In this document: one piece after another, positions 13,001 through 23,700 of the stretch
Layout: every line of letters begins with the position of its first letter
Numbering within the stretch: the stretch's first letter is position 1
Assembly: GCA_947172415.1 (NCBI GenBank)
Contig: OX359189.1
Location: 1,200,501-1,264,500, forward strand
DNA: 64,000 nt
Direction of reading: 5' to 3'
DNA from: Chondrosia reniformis
Lineage: Eukaryota > Porifera > Demospongiae > Chondrillida > Chondrillidae
Translations under genes and position numbers: made by a program
Notes under the pieces: model-generated
Told to the model about the DNA's origin: nothing
Seen by the model: the letters and a program-made list of their open reading frames with translations, nothing else
Database searches by the model: none

Positions 13001-15570
13001 CTATTTTCACTTTATTCTGTAAAAAGAACCTTTTTCCCGCTAATTAATATGATTTGCTTTAGTCACACTTATACTTTATTAATTTACAGAATGTCACATT
13101 TTAAATAGGAATGCTGCAGTAGCTGTATAACTCTTACTATTGGCTCAATGGTGAATTCACTGCTGTATATATAGACATTGTAAAATGATGTTCTGTTTGT
13201 GCAACCATTTAAGCAAATATTCATCATAGCTAATGATTGCATTGATAGCATCATACTTTATTCCAAATAATTAACATCTGTATATATACATTTACGTACA
13301 TGTATTTATTTTGTAGGAAGTAGGAGTTGAGGGAAGACTTGAGGGAAGACTTGAAACGAATGGCAACTATTGGTTCTTAAATGATTCAGAATCAGGTAAG
13401 TTTACATTGCACTCCTATAAAGTACCTTTTGACATTTCATTTCATAAGAGTGATTGACATGACATTCAAGGTAGTTCTTTTGTCAGTTATTAAGTTATAT
13501 AAGCTGTTATTACATGTATCATTTTTAATTCAATAATGTAGTTCTGCAAGAGGATAAAGGGGGTGCTGTACAGTGTGACACTAAGTACTCAGACAGCAGT
13601 GACTCAGATGGAGATTCAAGGTAAAATATAATCAACAAACAGAGAAGACACTGGCCATCCCTACTTCTAATTACATTTTTAAAATGTTTAAATTAGATTG
13701 CTAATGTTGCTAGTTCCAATTTTAGGTAGTTTGAAAGTAAAATCATCATCTTTAAATCCTTTCTAGTGTCCTTCTTGATGAGACAAAACATATGGCTGTG
13801 CTCAAGAGGTGCATAGTTGGCAAGTCCCTCATAAGTGGAAGGACATAGCTACTGAACTTGGATTTCACTACATCAAAGTGCAGGCTATAGAGGCTGATTC
13901 TGCAACGAATAGTGATCGACTGTTGACTGTCTTTGGTTTGTGGTTAAGGGAAGCAAGTGGAACTGGAGAGAAGGAGAGAACACTTCAAACAGTCTACAAG
14001 GCACTAGACAATTGTGACTGCAAACCTGAATCAGAGGACCTATCACAACATTTTGGGATTAGTAAGTCTAGGCTATAAAAAATCTTTCTTTTAAGGATAA
14101 ACTCTAAATGTTAATGTTCCCTATTTTTATGATCCTGTACTATATATTATAGGGCCTCTCTGACTCGCAACATTTTTTAATTCAATATACAGTGGCATAG
14201 GAAGTGGTTTAGCCAGACCACATTTTGCTACTCAAAAAACATTTAAGTCTTTTAACTTCCTCTAGGTCAGCACTAGGCAGAAACTTCAGCTGATGTCAAA
14301 CCAAGTATTTGTTCCCTATAATTGTGACAGTTTTCTGTTCTCCTCATCTGCCTATTACAGTGCATAGACCAGACCACTTTCAAATTGCTTCCTATGCTCC
14401 TGATATTGAATAAACATTCCTATTTGGAGATTAACAAACTGCTTCATATGTCTCCAAAGACTTTATATGCATGTGTGAAAGCTTTGTTAAATACCTGTCT
14501 TATAATTTTGTAATTTTGTAATTATAGCAACTCCTGATCAAAGTCAAGTGACCAAGAGGAATAGAAAAAGGACAGTTCTCCAGGTTTGTTTTGTATAAAG
14601 TGTATGTAGTTTATACAGTATATCTTTTGAAGGATCATCTTTTGACTTTTAGAGTGTCTAAATCTTAGTTGTCGGACGTTTCAACCCCGAGGGTCTTCTT
14701 CAGTGACTAATATTGGTCTGCAAGTGTCTACTTTTATAGGCCTTGGTTCCTGCCATTTTCGATTACCTCATCAATGACATCATCCATCACATTTCCGGGG
14801 GAAGGAGAAGAAAAGGAAGTACAGTGGACCCTCGCTTATCCGGACCTCGAGTATCCGGCCGCTCGGATTATCCGGCCTTTGATTCTGTTCATAATTAACA
14901 TCCACCGTTTAATAGCGTGTACGAGTTTACGACAATGGCTAGCTGTAGCGATGTCTCCTTGAAAAGGAAGCATTGTTGTGGTCTTTAAAGACCAAACTAA
15001 CTTATTTAAACTAACCACTCGACGAAATCAACCGAAATACTACTCGTTCCTCACTTGAAAACCTCGATCGAGGTGGCGTTTCTTTTGCTTCACATGCATA
15101 TCCAGTCGTTTCAGTTACCTGGACATAGTCCGGTCCCGTTGGGTCCGGATAAGCGAGGGTCCACTGTACTCATAAAAAAGGGTTTTCAGCCTAGATCCTA
15201 ACCGGATCTTCAAGTGTCTCTGCCTATAAAGTAGACACCTACAGACCAACATCAGTCACTGAAGAAGACCCTCGGGGTCGAAACGTCTGATAATCAAAGA
15301 GATAACAAAACTGCGTCTTTAGACGCTGTAAAAGTTGAAAGATGATCCTTTCAAAAGATAAGTTCGATGCAGTTACGTAGAAGGAATCCTTACTCTATTT
15401 CATACAGTATGTTTATAAGCAAATATTTTGTATAACACAATAGTATGTATATATTTATGTATATAAAAGTGCATATGTATTTTGATCTACAGTATGAACC
15501 AAGTGCTAGTCAATCAAGCAATGTCAGCAGTAAAAAAACAAGAAAAAATGAAAAACATTTTAATAGCTGA
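7097..15570 (+). CDS. Death-domain ROC-COR GTPase, copy 1 (rearranged, partly broken)
   Basis: First of three paralogues. Exons: 7097-7121 (start MNRESRVR), 7200-7496 (Death domain 1), a foreign Death cassette 7781-7849 plus 7997-8292, linker 9287-9393, ROC-COR exon 10811-12949, 13317-13395, 13542-13620, frameshifted Death 13767-14061, 14528-14583, 15493-15570. The ROC exon has the P-loop GSSRVGKTS, the G3 motif DTGGQP and VGTHLG in the G4 position, followed by a COR-like region. The family is thought to act in cytoplasmic signalling; the ligand is unknown. Copies 2 and 3 carry CARD-like exons between Death 1 and ROC; here they are replaced by a Death cassette. The first exon of that cassette is 69 bp, which breaks phase, and hits a stop when joined to Death 1. 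Skipping both Death cassettes gives an intact 926-aa Death-ROC-COR frame (phase 1 to phase 1). Whether this copy is functional is uncertain. Confidence 0.7.
7781..8292 (+). other. Ectopic second Death-domain cassette inserted upstream of ROC in copy 1
   Basis: Exon-like pieces 7781-7849 (acidic Ser/Asp stretch) and 7997-8292 (Death fold, e.g. HKWKNIATELGF and LLTVFGLWLRKERG) match the C-terminal cassette of copy 2 at 27309-27372 and 27519-27814, introns included. Homology covers roughly 7640-8565 and corresponds to about 13440-14325 of the same gene. The 296-bp Death exon is itself intact and ends in phase 1, so it can splice in frame to the linker exon at 9287. The 69-bp exon before it is not frame-preserving. 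Confidence 0.8.
8744..9240 (+). mobile_element. Foldback element carrying a hammerhead ribozyme, 12-bp target duplication
   Basis: A 497-bp insertion flanked by the direct repeat catttaagtata (8732-8743 and 9241-9252). Block copies 2 and 3 have a single copy of that target (22849-22860 in copy 2), so the empty site is seen directly. Inside, about 120 bp near 8745-8870 is repeated inverted at 9070-9195 (for example cccactcatgtcccctgagg against cctcaggagacacaagtggg). A second palindrome lies at 8875-8935. It has no coding capacity. The 3' end, with gctttaagatc...gatcttgaagttccccta and a T-rich tail, resembles pieces at 61915-62030 and 63400-63475. A TSD of this size suggests a SINE-like, LINE-mobilised element, which is inference. 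Confidence 0.85.
8987..9080 (+). ncRNA. Type I hammerhead ribozyme
   Basis: The core is canonical: CTGATGA (9018-9024), stem II GTCC-taataa-GGAC (9025-9038), GAAAC (9039-9043) and the cleavage triplet GTC ending at 9050. Stem I pairs CCATA (9013-9017) with TATGG (9051-9055). After an internal loop, which in natural ribozymes makes tertiary contacts, it continues as a perfect 13-bp helix between 8987-8999 and 9068-9080. Stem III is minimal (acagctgt, self-complementary), as in hammerheads of animal retroelements that may cut as dimers. Predicted self-cleavage is after C9050. All universally conserved core bases are present. Confidence 0.9.
9659..9966 (-). mobile_element. Decayed relative of the ribozyme element (block copy 1)
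   Basis: The ends are inverted (gggactttaagatctac and gtagatcttaaagtctcc). The interior carries ggatttacccgacccactca and tagagtctcccct, as in the intact element. On the minus strand about 9788-9850 aligns with the hammerhead, but the core is mutated (CTAATGA instead of CTGATGA, AAAAC instead of GAAAC). It is present in all three block copies, so it is older than the triplication. Confidence 0.7.
10108..10660. mobile_element. Tigger/pogo-like MITE, family A (block copy 1)
   Basis: Terminal inverted repeats CAGTGCACTCCGCCTAATCC and its near-complement ending GGAGTGCACTG are flanked by TA, the Tc1/mariner-superfamily target duplication. Inside, 10390-10497 reads a 35-codon peptide (MASKSSRTDLSTANKKEICD and on) resembling the N-terminal helix-turn-helix of CENP-B/Tigger transposases. 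The element is therefore an internal-deletion derivative. It is found at the same place in all three copies. Confidence 0.9.
13767..14061 (+). pseudogene. Frameshifted C-terminal Death-domain exon of copy 1
   Basis: The homologous exon in copy 2 is 296 bp; this one is 295. One G is missing in the stretch aaggtccct, here aagtccct (near 13822). Reading on from the preceding exon reaches a stop within about 30 codons. The rest of the domain is still recognisable in another frame from 13809. Confidence 0.85.
14621..15360. mobile_element. Foldback element with nested MITE (block copy 1)
   Basis: The ends tatcttttgaaggatcatct and gatgatcctttcaaaagata are inverted repeats. Inner arms (gtttcaaccccgagggtctt and aagaccctcggggtcgaaac) are also inverted. 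The same element without the nested insertion is at 28376-28744 and 39509-39890. It lies in the last intron of the death-fold gene. It has no coding capacity. Confidence 0.8.
14822..15166. mobile_element. Tigger/pogo-like MITE, family B, only in block copy 1
   Basis: Terminal inverted repeats CAGTGGACCCTCGCTTATCC and GGATAAGCGAGGGTCCACTG, flanked by TA. Block copies 2 and 3 have the empty site (ggaagtactcataaaa), so it inserted after the triplication, or was lost precisely from the others. A short frame MASCSDVSLKRKHCCG inside may be the remains of a transposase N terminus. Confidence 0.9.
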
Positions 15571-16241
15571 CACAATGCAGGATTGTAATAGATAATGTTT
15601 TCTTGGCTCAAGGATAATATATGCAATCATATTTAGCTACACTAGACTAATTGAACTAATATCCACTAGCCACTCTTTCAAGTTTTTATATTTTGCACAC
15701 TATGTAGCACTTGGTGTTTATTTGTACGTATATATATTTACTATTGATAAGAAATCTTTGGATACATATTTGCATAATCAGTGTATACCAAGGCTAATGT
15801 ATGTGTGATTGAATTGCAGTAAAGTAATGTCAGGGAGTGTGGTATAGTATACTTTCTAATTGAGGATGAACAATTGAGGTCTCAGGAATAAGCAAAGGTG
15901 GATGCTAATACTTGGTGTCAGCATTCACAGATATCTATAAAGCATATCCAATGAATTTTAGAAATTTGATGTATATATAGGCCTTAGGCCCTACCTACGT
16001 AGATCTTTTACCATACATCTCATATACTGGTAGTTAACGTTATAAAAACTGGTTTGGATATAAGTATGCAGTTGTATGTATACAGTTGTATAACTGTAGA
16101 CATTCATCAGTTTTGACTATTATGTATCGTTGTATAGTGCTAAATAGACATAGTGTGCATAGCACATGAAGCACTCAAATAATAATAATAATAATAATAA
16201 TATACGTTTCTATGGTAATACAATATGGCGACTGATACATA
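15571..16241. other. Intergenic region before the first truncated SPAG17 copy
   Basis: No coding exon is seen. Part of it (about 15890-15960, with cagcattcacagatatct and aaagcatatccaa) resembles the CDK8 3' flank at about 5860-5915, followed in both places by SPAG17 exon 1. This implies an older duplication of the CDK8-SPAG17 border. An (aat)n microsatellite lies at about 16178-16201. Confidence 0.6.
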
Positions 16242-16638
16242 ATGTCCAAGGGGAAAAAGTCTGCAGGAAAATCGCAGCCAAGCGCTGCAGATGGAAACTG
16301 GGAGAAGCTTTTAGCCGATGATACTCTGTACAAGGTTTGTGTAAGCATATGTAACAGATCATAACAAGGTACCAAACCGAACGAAATTGAACAAGATTGA
16401 GTATACTCGCCTATATAGTCGTGCTGTAAACTTGCAGTTCAACTAGTGCTGAGCTGATAGATTCACTTCTGTTACACTATTTCTAGTTATTTCCTAGGAT
16501 GACTGGAAACCTTACATTGCATTTATCGAGGGAGAAGGACGACCCTCAGAAGAACACTTGGATGCGCTGATGGCCGTAGTGGAGAAAGGATACAGGCGCA
16601 AATTTGGCTGTATCGTAAAGAGTCAACTGCTAATCTCT
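16242..16638 (+). pseudogene. Truncated SPAG17 copy (exons 1-2), end of block copy 1
   Basis: Exons 16242-16334 and 16498-16638 match SPAG17 exons 1 and 2 at 40631-40723 and 40883-41023, with intact frame and splice sites ([11 protein letters not shown]..., then DDWKPYIAFIEGEG). The gene stops in intron 2, where the sequence switches to CDK8 intron 5 at about 16652. Splicing exon 2 to the following CDK8 exon 6 is out of frame, so a fusion protein would be short. The promoter may still be active. Confidence 0.9.
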
Positions 16639-16644
16639 GTAAGT

Positions 16645-16660
16645 TACTATTTAAGATAAC
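16645..16660. other. Duplication junction: SPAG17 intron 2 joined to CDK8 intron 5
   Basis: Left of the junction the sequence follows SPAG17 intron 2 (gtaagttactattta). Right of it the sequence follows CDK8 intron 5 (taagataacctttgcaccct, compare 3243 onward). The parents share only about 2 bp (ta) at the switch, so the join looks like end-joining rather than repeat-mediated recombination. The same junction recurs at about 29940. Confidence 0.9.
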
Positions 16661-16730
16661 CTTTGCACCCTGGCTGCCATAGTGTTATGAAATCGCAATA
16701 GTGACCTCAGTGAGGTAGTTAGTGACACAT

Positions 16731-17510
16731 CCAGGTGACCTCCCTACCCAGGTGACCTCCCCGCCCAGGTGACCTCCCTACCCAGGTGACCTCCCCACCC
16801 AGGTGACCTCCCCGCCCAGGTGACCTCCCTACCCAGGTGACCTCCCTACCCAGGTGACCTCCCTACCCAGGTGACCTCCCTACCCAGGTGACCTCCCCGC
16901 CCAGGTGACCTCCCCGCCCAGGTGACCTCCCCGCCCAGTTGACCTCCCTACCCAGGTGACCTCCCTACCCAGGTGACCTCCCCACCCAGGTGACCTCCCT
17001 ACCCAGGTGACCTCCCCACCCAGGTGACCTCCCCACCCAGGTGACCTCCCTACCCAGGTGACCTCCCCGCCCAGGTGACCTCCCTACCCAGGTGACCTCC
17101 CCACCCAGGTGACCTCCCTACCCAGGTGACCTCCCCACCCAGGTGACCTCCCCACCCAGGTGACCTCCCCACCCAGGTGACCTCCCCACCCAGGTGACCT
17201 CCCTACCCAGGTGACCTCCCTACCCAGGTGACCTCCCCACCCAGGTGACCTCCCCACCCAGGTGACCTCCCTACCCAGGTGACCTTCCCTACCCAGGTGA
17301 CCTCCCTACCCAGGTGACCTCCCTACCAGGTGACCTCCCTACCCAGGTGACCTCCCTACCCAGGTGACCTCCCTACCCAGGTGACCTCCCTACCCAGGTG
17401 ACCTCCCTACCCAGGTGACCCCCCTACCCAGGTGACCTCCCTACCCAGGTGACCTCCCCATCCAGGTGACCTCCCCTACCCAGGTGACCTCCCTACCCAG
17501 GTGACCTCCC
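16731..17510. repeat. 17-bp minisatellite in CDK8 intron 5 (block copy 2)
   Basis: The same ccaggtgacctccctac unit as copy 1, about 45 units, with more Cac variants than copy 1. It ends just before CDK8 exon 6 of the truncated copy. Confidence 0.97.
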
Positions 17511-17559
17511 TACCTTGTGTCACTTTATCCATTTCCTTTTTTCCATTTCATCACATTAG

Positions 17560-19364
17560 CTGATATGGGGTTTGCTCGTCTGTTTAATGCTCCTCTGAAG
17601 CCGTTGGCCGACCTGGATCCAGTGGTGGTCACCTTTTGGTACAGAGCACCGGAGCTGCTGTTAGGGGCCAGACACTACACTAAGGCCATTGGTAAGCTCT
17701 ATTGTCACATCTGTAAAGTGATAAATGTAAACCACAAGCTTTTCCTTGTAGATATTTGGGCAATTGGGTGTATATTTGCTGAACTGTTGACCTTTGAACC
17801 AATTTTCCACTGTCGGCAAGAGGATGTTGACACCAACAGTCCTTATCACTTTGATCAGCTGGACAGAATATTTACAGTTATGGGATTTCCAGCAGGTAAT
17901 TGAACATGGTTACCCAGGCAACATAATCTGGTTACCTAGGTAACGGCACAGAATCCTTATCCTAGCTTGATGTCCAGCTATTATTATCTTTTGTGTTTTT
18001 GCTTAATAATGAAACAGTTGTGGTTTGATTATCATGTTGATTATTCATGCATATCTTGAATGTCTGTGAATGGATGAGTTTCATTTTTCAAAGTGTATAA
18101 TTGCAATGTGATATGAGGTTAGTATTTCCTATATTTTTTCATTTTTTATATAAAGAAAAAGATTGGGAAGATATAAAGAAGATGCCAGATTATGAAAACC
18201 TAAAGTCTGATTTTAACAGTCGGAAGTGAGTCCATGTACAACAGCTCCTGAGATTCTGTGGTAGCCTCAACTTATATTGTTTGATAATATTATACATAAG
18301 AGATTCATACACTTGTTGTTTACAAGTTATTTTGTTTATTAGTTATAGTACCTGCAACTTACAGCGTTACATGGAGAAGCACAAGATTAGAGCTGAATCT
18401 AGCGCATTCCACTTGGTATGGTACCTGATGTTGTATAAACAGTTTTTGGAGTACAACCACCTTCTTGTTGTTTTAAACCAGAGATTGTTAAGGATTGAGT
18501 ATACAGTTCAATTTAATACTTGTTAATGCACTCCATAGACCTTTACTCTAAAGTAGATGTAGCATGTTAGAAAATGTGGGGTGTATTATTCGTGTGTGAT
18601 GCAACCAAAGAACAGTATTGCTCAATAAAGTCTCTCGTGCCAGTCCCCTTCACTACAGATGTGCTTGTGAGGCTAGCCCCACCCCCAACATGCACCTCGG
18701 TAGATCCACCTAGATTAGTACATGTCCATGACCACCATCCCTCTGTCCCTCTGTGTTCACAGCTGCAGAGGTTTCTCACAATGGACCCTACCAAGAGGAT
18801 CACCTCGGAACAAGCACTGGTGGATCCATACTTTTTGGAGGATCCAAAACCGACAGCAGATGTATTTGATGGCTTTACCATTCCCTACCCCAAGAGAGAG
18901 TGCATCAGTGAAAATGGTGACAAAGGAGATGAAAAGAACGATGTCAAAGTATGCTGACATTATACAATATTGCTTATCATCATAGCATTGTCACAGCTCA
19001 GTGCAATTACTCCCCTAGTTCAATATACTGTATATATTGTGTGTGAAATTGTATAGAGATTCAGGAACAAAGATTGTATTTCAGCAAATATGTTAAATTA
19101 TACTTTATCTGTTGTATGTCTGTGTCTCCATAGCAACCAGGAGCCCCTCTCAACAAAACTGCAGTTAGCCAGGAATCTGAGCCCTCAGCCAAGAGAAGTA
19201 GAATCACTACAACAGCTACAACTGACTATCATCAGTCCAGTAATGTTCAAGTCACAAGTGGTCCCACCCGAGGCTATCACCACGCCCCCACCACAACCTA
19301 TGGCTCCTCGCAACAGGGCCACCAGACCCATCACTATGGACACCAGAGACAGCCGGGATACTGA
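17560..19364 (+). pseudogene. Truncated CDK8 copy, exons 6-11 (block copy 2)
   Basis: Exons 17560-17691, 17752-17895, 18156-18225, 18349-18415, 18763-18948 and 19134-19364 have the same lengths, phases and splice sites as CDK8 exons 6-11, with no stop or frameshift. Exons 1-5 (ATP-binding lobe and catalytic HRD) are absent, so it cannot be an active kinase. The Met of the DMG motif is in frame and could start a C-lobe-plus-tail protein. I count five silent and one replacement change (Asp to Asn in the acidic linker) against the full gene, so it may be under constraint rather than a plain pseudogene. Confidence 0.85.
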
Positions 19365-19691
19365 GAGACACTCAGGGCCAACATCACTACGTGGAACATA
19401 ATTATTAATATTTTATATATAATATTATTATTGTATTTAAATTTCTGCAGTGAAGTGTTATCAGAGAGTATATAGGGGATGGACTTGTAGTTTCAGCATG
19501 CACAGGCATCTAATAAAGCATGTCCAACAAGTTTTTATCAATGTATGAATATTTTCCCTATCTCTCTCCATACTATATTTAATGTAATGTAGACACTGCA
19601 AGGCACTTTGTGTTCAGTACTTGTTTGGATGTACTACACTCTGTAGCTAGCCTATTGTGTTTCTATGGTAATACAATATGGCGACTGCATG

Positions 19692-19784
19692 ATGTCAAAA
19701 GGTAAAAAGTCTGCAGGAAAATCACTGCTAAGTGCTGCAGATGGAAACTGGGAGTAGCTTTTAGCCGATGATACTCTGTACAAG
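19692..19784 (+). pseudogene. Relic of SPAG17 exon 1 with a premature stop (block copy 2)
   Basis: Same sequence and same GAG TAG stop as the relic at 6066-6158. Block copy 3 lacks it: there the sequence jumps from the CDK8 stop region to the following intergenic block at about 31745. Confidence 0.85.
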
Positions 19785-20735
19785 GTTTGTGTAAGTAGAT
19801 TATCCATGTTTAAAATTCTGATTTTATTGAAGTAATATCAGAGATCTACTAATGGTAGTATGGTATATTACCAATTAGGTTGACATGGTAGCTTATTTAA
19901 TGTACACATATATACGTACAAGACATGAACAGAGATGTCAGTCTATACAACATACTGTATACCATTTTGGATGGTGCATGGCCCTAGCATGCATCAATCT
20001 GCCCAGATGCACTTTAAAAGCTAACCAATACACCAGGTGACCTTCAAACACACATGCTAAAATACTGGAGATCGGGTATTTATACATATGTATACCAATA
20101 TATTGGCTGATGATTGGTGGACCGGAGTGCTGGCAGTCTCTTGTGATTGTGTGATGACAGAGTGATGACAGAGTGATGACAATGGACAGTCTAACCTATA
20201 TAGTCTTGTATACTGCACAATAATCACATCATCTGATTGATCATATATATGTCTGTAAATTACAGATTGTTCAACATCTCTTGTATATAATAATTCAACA
20301 GTCCCCTAACGATCGGTTATACAGTAAGGACTTTTGCTTTGAATCAAATTTTAATGATATACCATATTAATCACCCATACATTGGTGGCATGTAATCTTG
20401 GATGTATATTTACATTGAAACAGCCTGATCTTAAAATAATATTGTGCTATTATTAGACTTGTGATGTAATAAAGGAATTTTTAGGACATTGCCTTATATA
20501 GACGCTGAAAATGGCTGTCGGGGCGAAAAGAGGGCGTTCTAGTCTCTCGATCTAGCTCGTGGACTATAGCAACACCAAGTGAAGCTGAACTAGTTAATTA
20601 TAAACAGAAAGGGTGATTGAAGCATTATTCGTTTGGAATCTTAGACGTGCTACCCATTGAAATCCTTATTCTCTTCCGTAAATCTAACATTTCTAAGTTG
20701 TAGTAGTTGTTTGGTTCAATTTTGATAAAGATAGC

Positions 20736-23700
20736 ATGAACAGAGAATCAAGAGTCAGAGGTAATGTACGCATTGAAGTGTGTTATGATATTTTTGAAGA
20801 TACAGTATTTATAGTTGAGATTTCTCTCCCTTTCTATAGACTATCCAAACTTTGAATCTAAACTGATAGTGCATTTAAAAGATTTAGGTAACTGGAGATG
20901 GGTGTTGGCCCATCTTGGAATATCACTTATGAAATGTGATGCAGCACTCCGTGATAGCTTTGGTGATTCTAATAAAGCCTTTTTCAAATGTCTTCTCCAC
21001 TGGGTCCACTTGAATGTGAGGGATACTAAAGGTACATGGAGTGAGCTATTTGATGCTCTAAGAAAAGGAGGAGAAACAGGAGCAGCTGTAGACTTGGAAA
21101 AGGATATCTTTAGTTCTCTCTCACAAACTGGTTAGTTTTACAAGTATTCACTAGTCTTAGGGCTGATGTTTTTTAATTCCTCTCAATTTCTCTGCTTTCA
21201 CATTGTCTTATGATAATCACAAATGATGATCTGTATCTTGATGTGCTGTCACTGTATGCTGTCCTATTCTCTTTTTATATTTCAATTCCTGTTTTTGCTA
21301 AGTGATCTGTATAATACAATGTCTACTAAATGTAAAGTACTGTAAATAATAAATATACATATAGATCTTATATACTAAGATGGTTCTCCATAGGCCAGAC
21401 CACTTTTAACCACCATATTTATTTGAGAATGTAAAAAGGAGAAGTGGAAGTGATAATAGGTCGTCATTACCAGAATGTTCTTTACTTTATTAGGAGAACA
21501 TGAGTCATCAGAGTTATCCCAAACAGAACCACAAGCCAGTCAGACTGCAGACCAGACAGAACCACAAGCCAGTCAAACTGCAGATCAGACAGAACCACAA
21601 GTCAGTCGAACTGCAGATCAGACAGAACCACAAGCCAGTCGAACTGCAGACCAGACAGCAACCATCACAAGTCAGTCAAACAGTTGTATAACTTATAGAA
21701 ATGTTCTACTGATGATGCATGATAAATGAGTATTTACCTGTGAAAACCAGTAGCTATACCATTTCACACAAAGCCATGCAGTACAAAGTACAGTCACTAT
21801 AGTCAGTATATTGCTTATAAAGTGCTTATCATGGCAGCTCACCATTAAGCGTTTACTATGATTGCAGTTTACCATTTTGAAAGTGTATATAGATACATAT
21901 ACATACGTAGATATACAGCTTCACTGCATGTAAATGTACCTGCAGTTCATTGTAAAGTTATCATTTCACAGAGTGTATATGCTACAAAAAGTAGACTTTA
22001 CATAACTGTAATGAATTAAGGCTTCACATGCTTGTCCATATAGCAATGGAAAAGAGTCCACAAGAGATCATTGCATTCCTGGACCAACACTGGGAGAGCC
22101 ATATAAAGCACTGTAATGCAAAAGCAATGCGTTTTGATCTTGAACGTGAGCATGTCATATCTCAAGGACAGAGACAACAGTTTGACTCTACTTTAAGTGC
22201 AGCTGATGCAAATACCCTGTTCTACCAGTGCCTTCGCAATGACCCAGCTCCAGAAACACTTAAAGCAGCTGCTAAAGTACTAAAGAAAGCTCCATATACT
22301 ACAAACATGAACAAGAGGTTTGCAAAGGTTATTGAAGATTTCTTGTCTCTCAAAGTTACCTCATCAGGTGGGTATTCATGTGTAACTATGAGTGACATCC
22401 TTAAATTTAAACTTAGCTTTGCCTTACAGCCTGGTGGCATTTTTAGCTCCCAGAACAGCTTTTTTTAACTAACTGAAAGTTGTCTGAAACAGCCAATAAT
22501 GGCTACAAGTACGTACGTGGGTAGAACACCTTTCTCATTTTCTTCTTCTTTTCTTTATTTCACGCTAGCACACAAACTAGCCTATATTTGTAAATAAATA
22601 TTATTTGATATATTATCGTCAAACTTTGTAGAGGCTAGGGAATGGGCACCCTTAGGTTTGAGACATGGTCTCACAGTGCATGGGACGGAAGTAGCTAACA
22701 GTGACTTAAGTGCTCTGTCTGCAACTTCACAGATTGATGGATTGTCTTAAACAATTAAAAGTATAGTTGTTAAAGATGATCCAATTGAATTCATTAGACA
22801 TCTGTCCTTGGAACACAAAAAGTTACTTGCAACACTGTATCATTTAAGTATACTTGTCTAATGTTACTGTACTAATTAATCTGTAGATCTTCCAACTGCT
22901 TCGGAACCACAGAGCATTGAGACATCAACTAACCCAACACATACACAGCATGATTCTGATAAGCCTATTAACAGTCAAGAACACAGTGAAGAGGTATATC
23001 AAATACCGTATGCATACAAATTTTGTGGGACATATATTTCATGAATGCCCTGTAGCAGCCTTAATTGGCAGGCGGTCCTGCTAGTTGTTATAATTGTCAC
23101 ACAAAGTATTCAGGGTGTAGTTTATGTACATTTTTTATGAGCTTACGAAAAGGTTGACACAATGCTGCACAACCTCATATACGTACATCATATGAATGAC
23201 TTGCATAATAGTCAATGAAGTTAGTTTGTGGTCTGAAAAATTGAAACATTTTAAAGTTTAATTTATTAAACAACTCTGTATAATTTAAAAAATTGGGACT
23301 TTAAGATCTACGTACGTATATATGTAACTTATGAATATATACGTACATACGTACATTTAATTCTGGATTTACCCGACCCACTCATGACTCAATTGACATA
23401 AACTAGAGTCTCCCCTTTGCCACTCAAAAGGATGGTAGAGTCACAGTTGTTTTGTCCTTAAGACTCATTAGGATATGATGGAAATATGAAAATGAGATAC
23501 TCAACGTGTGTCTGAGTCAGTGACCACTAAATATTGAATAATATGCAGTTTTATGATCAGCTACATAATACGTAGATCTTAAAGTCTCCTATTTTTCCAA
23601 TGTGTAGTAACTACGTACTATATGATATGAAATGGGGTAGGCTGGTAATAATACTTTATCTCCATTTGCATGCTATTGATTGCAATGTACGTATGTATAA

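Noticed and set aside
13809..14078. Separate small gene starting MHSWQVPHKWKD
   Set aside because: It is the frameshifted remainder of the Death exon at 13767-14061, not an independent start.
15260..15300. Second hammerhead-like motif ctgaagaagaccctcggggtcgaaacgtc in the foldback element
   Set aside because: CTGANGA and GAAAC are present around a hairpin, but an extra A separates the core from stem II, stem I pairs for only about 3 bp and stem III has no loop. Similar motifs sit in many dispersed repeats; I do not call it a ribozyme.
16498..17691. SPAG17-CDK8 fusion protein across the duplication junction
   Set aside because: SPAG17 exon 2 ends in phase 0, whereas CDK8 exon 6 needs one preceding base; the fused frame stops within about 13 codons. 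In copy 3, joining to exon 8 stops after about 6 codons.
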